Shown in pieces: positions 56,473 through 64,000 of a DNA stretch of 64,000 nucleotides (position 1 is the stretch's first letter; each line of letters starts with the position of its first letter). Made by a program: the position numbers and the translations under genes. Source of the stretch: Apium graveolens (taxonomy: Eukaryota > Streptophyta > Magnoliopsida > Apiales > Apiaceae); contig NC_133653.1 of assembly GCF_009905375.1 (NCBI RefSeq), positions 64,143,414 to 64,207,413 of the forward strand, written 5' to 3'. Below the pieces are notes generated by a model. It was given only the letters and a program-made list of their open reading frames with translations, was not told the origin of the DNA and did no database searches.

Positions 56473-56510
56473 GTACCAAAATCAACTTGATTTGGTTTTG
56501 GTGTGTGTAG
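56473..56510 (+). other. B 38-base gag-pol junction segment (GT..AG)
   Basis: GTACCAAAATCAACTTGATT to GTGTGTGTAG, the same length and ends as 16607-16644 in A. Removing it would bring the gag frame and the pol GGA at 56511 into phase. The internal sequence differs by only a few bases from A. Confidence 0.5.
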
Positions 56511-57880
56511 GGAAATAGAAAGATTTTTTTGTATCTAGACAGTTGTTGCTCAAGTCACATGACTGGAGATTCTACCCTGCTCACTGAGTTTAAGGAAAGG
56601 GCTGGCCCAAGCATTACCTTTGGAGATGACAACAAAGGGTATACTATAAGATATGGCTTATTTCAAAAGAGAATGTCACTATTGAAGAAGTTGCTCTAGT
56701 TGATGGACTCAAACACAATATTTTGAGTGTCAGTCAGCTATGTGATAAAGGCAACTCTGTTACTTTGACAACTGAAGCCTGTGTTGTTACTTGCAAGAAA
56801 AACAACAAAGTGGTCCTTACTGGAGTAAGGAAATAAAATGTGTATCTAGCTGATTTCAACTCAACAAATGCAGATTCAATTACTTGTCTTTTCAGCAAAG
56901 AAAGTGAAGATAAAAGTTGGCTATGGCACAAGAAGCTATCTCAGTTGATCTTCAATACCATGAATGAATTGATCAAGAAAGACCTTTTTAGAGGAATTCC
57001 TCAAGTTGAGTTCTGAAAAGATGGACTGTGTGGGGCTTGTCAAAAAGGAAATCAAGTGAAAGCATCATTCAAAAGGAAGCTTGAATCAACAATTGATGAA
57101 CCTCTACAACTATTACACATGGATTTGTTTGGACCAGTTAATGTATTGTCAATCTCAAAGAAGAAGTATTGCCTAGTGATTGTGAATGATTTCTCAAAAT
57201 TCTCATGGACATATTTTCTTGGATCAAAAGATGAAGCTAGTGAAATCATTATTAATCATATAAGGCAAGTCAACAATCATCCCCATCTCAAAGTAAGAAG
57301 AATTAGGAGTAAAATGGAACTGAGTTCATGAATTCTACTATGAGGTTATTCTGCGAAGAAAATGGAATCATGCATGAGTTCTCAACTGTAAGGACACCGC
57401 AAAAAAGGAGTGGTTGAGAGAAAGAATAGATCATTAATTGAAGCAACTAGAACCGTGCTAGAAGAATCAAAGTTACCAACTTACTTCTGGGCTAAAACGG
57501 TCAACACTGCATGCTACACTCAAAATATCTCTTTGATTAATTAAGCAAAGTGCATGACTCCTAATCAATTGTTCAATAATAGAAAGCCAATATTGAACTT
57601 TCTCATATTTTTTTATGCAAGTGTTATATCCTAAGGAATCAAACTGATCAACATGGAAAGTTTGATGCCAAAGCTGATGAAGGTATCTTTGTTGGATATG
57701 ATGTTGGAAAAGCATATATAGTCTACAATCTAAGAACCAACATTGTTATGAAATCTGTACATGTTGTGTTTGATGATAAAAAGATTGAAGGACTGTAAGA
57801 TGAAGGTTTCTATAAAAGCCTCAAATTTGATAATATTGAGATATATTGTGATGATAGTAATGATGAAAATGATCTAGAAG
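56511..57880 (+). pseudogene. B protease and integrase, broken
   Basis: The protease site reads YLDSCCSSHMTGD near 56535: the Gly of DSG is replaced by Cys. LWHKKLSQ near 56921 has Gln where the second His of the zinc domain should be, and CGACQK is kept. The core has HMDLFGPVNVLSISKKKYC, but the second catalytic Asp is destroyed: A reads RSDNGTEF, and here a small deletion gives RSK followed by a frame change near 57308. VVERKN-like sequence follows near 57410. Several stops lie throughout. This integrase cannot be active. Confidence 0.87.
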
Positions 57881-58140
57881 AAATGACAAAAGAATACTCA
57901 AAGTTATCTTCAAATGAAGGAACAACAGTTGATACACAAGATACTGTATACGTTGAAAGGCAAAGTGCAATATCCGTTAAGAGACATAGTGCATCATCCA
58001 TTGAAAGGCAGAATTCAACATCAATTAAAAATAATTCTAGATCATTATTTGACATAAACCCATCTTCAAATGAAAGATCCGCAAACTCAGGGGGTGTCAT
58101 CTAGTCAACATTCAATTACACATCAATACACTAATGAGGC
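57881..58140 (+). pseudogene. B integrase-RT linker with repeats
   Basis: A Ser-rich, low-complexity linker reads VERQSAISVKRHSASSIERQ. It is the counterpart of the ASSVGxQS repeats in A, followed by NPSSNERSANSGGVI. Confidence 0.8.
57946..58029 (+). repeat. 24-bp tandem units in B pol linker
   Basis: Units start at 57946 (GTATACGTTGAA), 57970 (ATATCCGTTAAG), 57994 (TCATCCATTGAA) and 58018 (ACATCAATTAAA), exactly 24 bp apart. Period and phase are as in A, with the TTGAA ending of the B motif. Confidence 0.9.
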
Positions 58141-58537
58141 CACCTCATCGAGAGCTAATCTACCACCTCAAAGAAAATGGACAAGAGATCACCCATTTGA
58201 ATTGATCATTGGTGATGCAACATCTAGAGTGCAAATAAGAAAAGCAACTCAAGATGAATGTGTGTATAGTAGTTTTTTGTCACCGGAAGAGCTAAAGAAG
58301 GTAGGAGAAGCTTTGATACATCCTGATTGGGTTTTAGCTATGCAGGATGAGCTAAACCAATTTGAAAGGAATAAAGTATGGAAGCTAGTACCCAAACCTA
58401 AAGGCAAGAATTCTATTGACACCAAATGGGTATTCAGACTCAAGATGGATGAGAATTGCATAGTCATAAGGAACAAAGCTAGATTGGTTGCTAAGGGCTA
58501 CTGTCAACAAGAAGAAATAGATTTTGATGAAACATTT
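58141..58537 (+). pseudogene. B reverse transcriptase, N-terminal piece
   Basis: Continuous frame with KWTRDHPFELIIGDATSRVQ, HPDWVLAMQDELNQFERNKV, DTKWVFRLKMDENC and NKARLVAKGYCQQEEIDFDE, ending TF at 58537. The catalytic IDD box and RNase H are absent because foreign LTR sequence starts here. Confidence 0.9.
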
Positions 58538-60028
58538 TATAACGACTCGTGTATTTTTGAATTATTAAAAAAATGTGATTACGGAAATTATTAAATGAAT
58601 AAAATATGTGTATTGGTTTTGACCGTTATGTGTTGTTTAATTAATATGTGATTTATGGTGTACCGGGTTGTCCGCGTGACTAATTATGGAGTCATACTGA
58701 ATTATTTTCAATTTCAAAAGTGGATTTAGAGCAGATTTAATTGCATAAATATTTGGAATGTCTTTAAAATTATTTTTATGGTTCCATAATTACAATAGTT
58801 ATTTTTGGGATTTTATAAAATTTAGAAATCAATATTTTATTAATTATTTATCTTTAAATGATTTTCTGATTGCTTTTATTTGTAAAATCCATATTTAATT
58901 CATGAATTCTTCAAAAATTATGAAACTCATATTTATTTAAGTTTGAAATATATCGAGAATTTTAAAATTATTCCGAAAATTTTTGGGAATAATCTCACTG
59001 GCACATTGTTTCATTAATTGTTAAAAAGCGGGTATAAATTACGTTTCAAAATTTATATTAAAATTTCAAAATTTATGTTTTTATAAACTTCAGGATATTT
59101 CTAACATTTTAAAACTATTTTGGTAATTTTCTGAATTTATTTTAAGAGCAGCTCGGTTCGTTAATTGATAAATGCGGGTACCAGTTGCATTTTAAAAATG
59201 CTTTAAAATTATGAAAATTTTACTTGATTAGTTTCGGGATTTTTAGAAAATTTTAAGACAAGTTTGATAATTTTCCGAGTTTATTTTATGTGCAACTTGG
59301 TTCGATAAATTTTAAAACGCGGTATCAGAATTGGGTTTTTTGTACCAGGCCACGTGTCAATTAATAGACACGCGGCTGTAAACTAAAACACAGGTCCTTT
59401 ATCTTTTATTCTACCTTCTTATTCATATCACTTTCTTGATTCAATCTCTTTAAAATTCTTATCTCTTGATCCCTCATCTCTCCCTGTAATCTTTTTAATC
59501 TCTCAATTCATTCGCTCTTATTTCTTTATTCCCTCTATTTCCCTTCCTTATCTGCGTTCCTTTTGCTTCCGGTAGCCCTGCATCGGTTTTTCCGGCCGCT
59601 TCCGGTAAGCTGCCGCCTGCTTCGGTGGGCTTGGTGGCCTCAGTTTCCCTTCTGGTTTATGCACATATATACATATATTTTTATAGATGTGTGTGTGTGT
59701 TGTGCTAATTATTATTGTGCTGCTCCAGCTATTCTGTGATCATTTTCTTTCGACTCTGTTGCGCAGTGGTGCGCGTGTGTGCAAGTGTTGGTCGTGCCTG
59801 TGTGTGTGGTTTGGTTATGCTTTTGGCCAGTAATTTAAAACTTGTGTTGGGAATTTTGTTTAATTCAATGACTGCTTCTATGATTTCTTGAATTATAATT
59901 TCTAATTTTTGAATTATTTCAAAAATTTCAATCGGTGGAATTTTTGCGTTGGAAACCCGAAATTTAAATCGGGTACCCGTGAAATTTTGCCGCCGTCGAC
60001 GGTGAACTTAGGTGAGTCGACGGTGGAC
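58538..60028 (+). repeat. Chromovirus-type LTR start inserted in B RT
   Basis: TATAACGACTCGTG begins abruptly in the RT codons and resembles TGTAACGACCCG-type LTR starts of chromoviruses, with a G-to-A change in the first dinucleotide. The sequence is AT-rich at first, then CT-rich (59440-59560) with TG repeats near 59686-59701 and 59797-59806. CACGTGTCAATTAATAGACACG near 59353 holds an inverted pair. No ORF is recognisable. The far end, and hence the right target copy, was not found. Confidence 0.55.
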
Positions 60029-61018
60029 TGTGATGACCCGGTTCTGAGTCCTAATATTTTCAACTAAATAAAAATAAAATAAGAATAATAATTAATAATT
60101 ATAATTAAGTTGAAACTTGGAAATGTGTGGAATTTTAAGTGTTATGATTGGATTGAATTGGAGGTTGGGAATTGTATTTGGATTGTTGGATTGTGGTTGT
60201 TGTAAGTTTGATTGTTGTTGATTTGAAGTCGAATTGCTTCGACGGGTAGTCCGATAAACAAAGGAGACGCTGTCCGATTTTCGGGAAATTGACTTACGGA
60301 AATACGGGAGTGTATCCTATAATTATCGGGATGTCGAGTGAATATATATACTTATACGTTATACGAACTTGATTGCATATTACGGTAAATGTTCTGTCCA
60401 AAACTCAGTAACCCTAACTTCGTAAAATGATGAGTAAACGTATTTTCTAAAAACGAACACTGAACCGATTTCGAGAACGTGAACCCTAATTGTTGTTTGT
60501 GTTATTATAATATGAATGATTACGAGTCGGAATATGCTATCGTATGGGTAGGTGGTTAGCAAGAATATGTCAAGCATAACTGAGTTTCTAACATAGAGTA
60601 TTTCGCCCCTGTAGGTTCTAGTCGGGAAATTGAAAGTGGACGTTGGACTAAAGATGACCTAATAGTCAGTCGACGAGCTCAGTAGAGTTTCAACAAAAAA
60701 ACCTGAGTACCGAAGTCGAATCTAATGTGATCTAGTGATTGGACGTTAAAGCCTGAGCGACAGAGTCGGCTCAGAGTTGATCAGTAATAGTTGTAAAGCC
60801 TTGTAAGGCAAGTACTTCTGAACTTTTCTTCGAGATATATCACAAATTTTTTCGAACTGTTTCATAACATGTCGCTATTATTCAAAATAACTCATGTTTT
60901 ATATTGCAAGTGTTTTAAACTATTTAACCTTGAATCCGGATTTTATTGATCTTGAGCCATAAGCCTTATTCTTTGTAAACCATCCTTCATTGATTTTCAG
61001 ATACCAAACCACCCAGAT
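60029..61018 (+). repeat. Second LTR-like stretch, boundary uncertain
   Basis: TGTGATGACCCGG at 60029 looks like another chromovirus LTR start and may be a nested insertion. Alternatively it is part of the LTR that began at 58538. The text around 60380-60490 (AAACTCAGTAACCCTAAC, AAACGAACACTGAACCG) has the character of Tekay LTRs. No terminal TTACA or primer site was seen before the coding sequence at 61019. Confidence 0.4.
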
Positions 61019-62009
61019 ATGATACTGCTCCCCAAATGTATAACTACCAAACACCAAACACTGGAAGAAAATTATTTGAAAACACACAAGGATTCGATTG
61101 TCGGCAGCACAGCGCTTGCCAAGGAAGTGTCTAAGCATTCCATCTCCCCGGTTGACTATCAAGACTTTGTCCTTCAACAGGACTTGGAGGGGAATGAGCT
61201 TTTCGGGGCTCAGGCTTTGGCGACGGTACGTCTTTTTCCTTAGCCCTTCATAGTTGCCTTTTTGATTTTCCCGTCTCTTACTTTTGTTGTGTTTTTTGTA
61301 GGGGAACGCCCATTTTCAAGGGGCGATTCACCAAGCCAAGGCTTGGAAGGTTGGCCTGGAGGACGCGAACAAGAAGTTGGAGGAGGCCAGCCAAAGAATA
61401 GAGGCCCTTGAAGCCCGACTTGCCTCATCTACTTCGGATTTGGAAACGACCCGAGCTGAAAATGTTATCCTCAAGGCTCAAGAGGATAAAGCCTTTGACG
61501 GCTGGATGGACAATCAAGAGTTCAAAGATTTAATGGTGGAGCATGATGCCCTCCTTCATCCAGTCAGCTATAAGGAAGGCTGGGATGCCTTGTGGAGGCC
61601 ATTCAGGACGAATTTCCAGAAGTCTTCGAACAGTCCTCCTTCCCTTGCCCTGTGCGAGTTCCAGCACTTGGGGGTGTTACAGATAAGCTTGCTGATATGA
61701 TCAAGGACGGCCCATCGGGGAGTCAAGGCCAAAAGAGGAAGGAGCTCGAGTCCAGCTCTGAAGAGGAGCAAACTTCTTCTGAGGAGGAGCCTGAGCCCGT
61801 TATAAAGAAGGCCACGGTAGAAGAGCCTCCAAAGGCAGCGCCTCATAAACCAGCATCTCCTGCAGCATCCAAAGCATCCGAAGGTAGTTCCGAGGGAACC
61901 TCTGTCGGGGACTTCCGAGGGGACGACTGAGACATCCGAGGGGACGACTGAGACATCCGAGGAGACTTCGAATAGTAGTTCCGAAGAATCCCAGCCTTCC
62001 ACGACCTAA
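61019..62009 (+). pseudogene. Antisense extra ORF of Tat-type element, with intron
   Basis: Exon 1 (61019-61225) ends DLEGNELFGAQALAT. A probable intron is 61226-61301. Exon 2 begins GNAHFQGAIHQAKAWKVGLE and forms a coiled coil (DANKKLEEASQRIEALEARL, then TSDLETTRAENVILKAQEDK), followed by GWMDNQEFKDLMVEHD. A 1-bp deletion near 61590 shifts to EAIQDEFPEVFEQSSFPC. An acidic Ser/Glu tail follows, with TSEGTTE units near 61910-61970 and a stop at 62007. It runs opposite to the Tat pol at 62325-64000. Extra ORFs in this antisense position are known in Tat-lineage elements; their function is unknown. Whether 61019 is the true start is unclear. Confidence 0.65.
61226..61301 (+). other. Probable spliceosomal intron (76 bp)
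   Basis: ACG then GTACGTC at the 5' side and TTTTTTGTAG then GGG at the 3' side, with a T-rich body. Removal keeps the frame (phase 0) and joins LAT to GNAHF. Read through unspliced, it hits an in-frame TAG at 61241-61243. Confidence 0.65.
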
Positions 62010-62324
62010 GTTTTTTATGTATTTCTTCTTTATTAAAAAATATTTGAACTTTGTAATTGACTTTTATTATTTTCAGTCGTATTTTTCAAAGTCAAGTTTA
62101 TAACTTGGTTTTATCTTTCATAATGTAATTAATCTAACAGGCCAAGATTAAGTTGAAGGTTTTATACTATAACTTGGTATTCTGGATACCTTACATGAAA
62201 TGGGTTCAACCCTGATAAAATCTAAACATATCTTCTATATAGAAAAATCCTAAGCAAGCAAAGCTTCAAGGTGCTTTTAAACCTACTTGTCATTCTGACA
62301 AGTGAGAATCGTACTTTAACTATT
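62010..62324. other. Spacer between antisense ORF and Tat pol
   Basis: AT-rich, convergent 3' regions of two opposed coding strands. No motif or ORF that I can support. Confidence 0.5.
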
Positions 62325-64000
62325 TTACACATAGTAAACCTTCAGGTTTTGTGCATGCCAAGTTCTCGGGACTTCAAAACCATCCATAGTCTCCAGCTTG
62401 TAGGTTCCTCTACCCTGAACGCTCTTGACATTGTATGGCCCTTCCCAATTTGGGGCAAGTTTCCCTTTCTGCCCAACACCAGAAGCTTCCACTTTCCTCA
62501 AAACTAAATCACCTTGTTTGAAGAATCTTTCTTTAACCCTTAGGTTGTAGTAGAATGAAGCTTTTTTCTGATATTCCACTATCTTTGCATGTGCCTCATC
62601 TCGTACTTCATCAATTAGATCCAGGGCTAACCTTTGCCCTTCTTCATTTTCCTCAGCACTGAAAGCTTGAATCCTGGGGGAGGAATGTGATATCTCTACA
62701 GAAACAACTGCTTCTGCACCATATGCTAACATGAAGGGAGTTGCTCCAGTCGTGACTCTACAGGTAGTCCTATAGGCCCATAGTATGGGGAGTATTTCAT
62801 CCACCCAGTTATTCCTTGACTTCTCGATCCTCTTCTTTAGTCCATCCAGGATTATTCGGTTTGCCACTTCCGCTTGCCCATTGGCTTGCGGGTGGGCTAC
62901 AGATGTGAATCGTAACTCAATTTCATTTTCCTCACAATACTTCTTGAATTCTTCGTTGTTGAACTGTGTTCCATTTTCAGTGACTAGGATGCGGGGAATT
63001 CCATACCGGCACATAATACTTTCCCACAGGAATTGTGCAACTTGCTTAGTTGTGATCTTAGCCAAGGGTTTGGCTTTAATCCACTTGGTGAAATAATCAA
63101 TGGCCACAATCAGAAACTTCCTTTGTGCCGTGGCCATGGGAAAAGGCCCTAATATATCCATTCCCCACATAGCAAAGGGGATGGGCGAGTTGATAGAGGT
63201 CAGCATCTTGGGGGGTTATCTAACAACTGGTGCGTGCTTCTGACAATGGTCATATCTTTTCACATATTCTTTGGCATCAGCCATCATTTCTGGCCAATAG
63301 AAACCTAAACGGGTTATCTTATGAGCCAAGGCCATGCCCCCCAAGTGTTGCTCGCATATGCCTTCATGTGCTTCTTCAAGAGCCAAGCGAGTCTCATCAG
63401 GCCTGAGACATCTTAAGTAGGGAACCACGAAAGATCTTTTATATAGAATTCCATCTATCAAAGAGTATCTTAGTGCTCGAACAGCCAATTTTTGTGCTTC
63501 AGTAGCATCATTTGGTAACCAGCCGGTTTGAATGTGAGCCTTAATGGGATCGATCCATGACGTCCCTAGGCCTATAGGAGCCACAAGCTTAACATCAATG
63601 CTTCATGTTTTCAAAACGCAATAGTATACACTTCCAGAACTTTCTTCTATCTCAGATGATACAAATTTTGACAACGCATCTGCCTTAGCATTTTCCTCTC
63701 TTGGAATGTGCTTAACATGACATTCATCGAATTGGGTCATCACGGCCCTTACTAGGCGGACATACTTAGCCATCGTCTCATCCCTTGCCTCAAACTCTCC
63801 CTTCACCTGGGATATGACCAACTTGAGTCTCCACAGACTTTTAAGTTCTTGACTCTAAGTGTCCCTGCTAAGCCAAGACCAGCTATCAGAGCTTCATATT
63901 CTGCCTCATTGTTTATGGTTGGGAAGTCTAGCTTCATGGCATACTCAATTAAGAACCCATCAGGGCTTTGTAAAACCAAACCTGCTCCACTTGAATTCAT
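62325..64000 (-). pseudogene. Tat-lineage gypsy RNase H and integrase, partial
   Basis: Minus strand, extending past the window. RNase H: SSGAGLVLQSPDGFLIEYAM and NNEAEYEALIAGLGLAG (64000-63803), a frameshift near 63810, then HVKHIPREENAKADALSKF. Stop at about 63601. Integrase zinc domain 63584-63216: H..H in EEAHEGICEQHLGG and CQKH after YVKRYDH (the first Cys of the CxxC pair is now Tyr-Asp-His context). A TAA replaces Gln at 63213. Core 63206-62325: MDILGPFPMA (first Asp), VTENGTQFNNEEF (Glu where the second catalytic Asp is expected), NGQAEVANRIILDG (Glu). The C-terminal LAPNWEGPYNVKSVQGRGTY is typical of Tat/Ogre-type integrases. Confidence 0.9.

Larger units (their letters stand above)
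39425..58537 (+). mobile_element. B: Ty1/copia element related to A, truncated in RT, hosting C
   Basis: The 5' LTR is 39425-39514 plus 53058-54022 (about 1.05 kb without C). The left piece TTGATGATTA and AAAACAC...TAAGTAG matches the A LTR start, and the two pieces join cleanly once C and one GATAA copy are removed. A primer site, gag, protease, integrase and the first part of RT follow in order. At 58537 the RT stops in mid-codon context (DFDETF, followed by APVAR in A) and LTR-type DNA begins. The rest of B, including any extra ORF and the 3' LTR, is outside the window or lost. Protein similarity to A is high, with more stops. Confidence 0.88.

Noticed and set aside
61672..61684. GGGGGTGTTACAG resembles a chromovirus LTR end
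   Set aside because: It lies inside the readable coding frame of the extra ORF and has no primer site or LTR start partner.
61568..62002. 144-codon minus ORF opposite the antisense extra ORF
   Set aside because: It is the complement of the acidic Ser/Glu-rich tail and reads as Leu/Arg-rich noise.
1..64000. Host protein-coding genes, tRNA or rRNA
   Set aside because: Every recognisable coding stretch belongs to a retroelement, and I saw no cloverleaf or rRNA signature on either strand.

Overview
The window is plant nuclear DNA made almost entirely of nested LTR retrotransposons. I see no host single-copy gene, rRNA, tRNA or CRISPR array. The Ty1/copia and Ty3/gypsy lineages present (SIRE-like copia with an extra ORF, Tekay-like chromoviruses with 4-kb LTRs, Tat/Athila-type gypsy), the initiator-Met primer sites and the AT-rich, indel-rich spacers point to an angiosperm, most likely a eudicot. 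The species cannot be fixed from the sequence.

Layout from the left. G1, a decayed Tekay-like chromovirus (1-13223, left end outside the window), has 4.3-kb LTRs and a scrambled gag-pol core. It sits inside the 5' LTR of copia element A (13224-33340). A carries gag, protease, integrase, RT and RNase H, then a second large ORF of about 4 kb with its own promoter-like leader. That ORF is split by T (20806-28600, minus strand), a non-autonomous Tat/Athila gypsy element with gag and protease but no RT or integrase. T has three LTRs (one truncated) and a perfect AGGAT target duplication. After A come a MITE-like element split by a reversed 4.2-kb solo LTR (33516-37706), an AT-rich unassigned stretch, and a reversed copia LTR fragment (38909-39424).

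Copia element B (39425-58537) is a relative of A. Its 5' LTR is split by C (39515-53052, minus strand), a nearly intact Tekay-like chromovirus with a GATAA target duplication. B ends abruptly inside its RT where chromovirus-type LTR sequence begins (58538). The right end holds part of a Tat-lineage gypsy: RNase H and integrase on the minus strand, and on the opposite strand a coiled-coil ORF with an apparent intron.

The most unusual signal is a short motif shared by the LTRs and the coding or spacer DNA of A and B. In A it is CGACGGATGA in the LTR and its reverse complement in gag, in the integrase-RT linker and after pol. In B both partners have changed together to the CAACGGATGA type. The motif is read in different protein frames in gag and pol, so selection or concerted change seems to act on the nucleotide sequence. 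Both full chromoviruses, G1 and C, also landed within this motif.

Nesting gives relative ages: A is older than G1 and T, and B is older than C and the 58538 LTR. Most premature stops look like C-to-T or G-to-A changes, as expected for methylated, silenced repeats.
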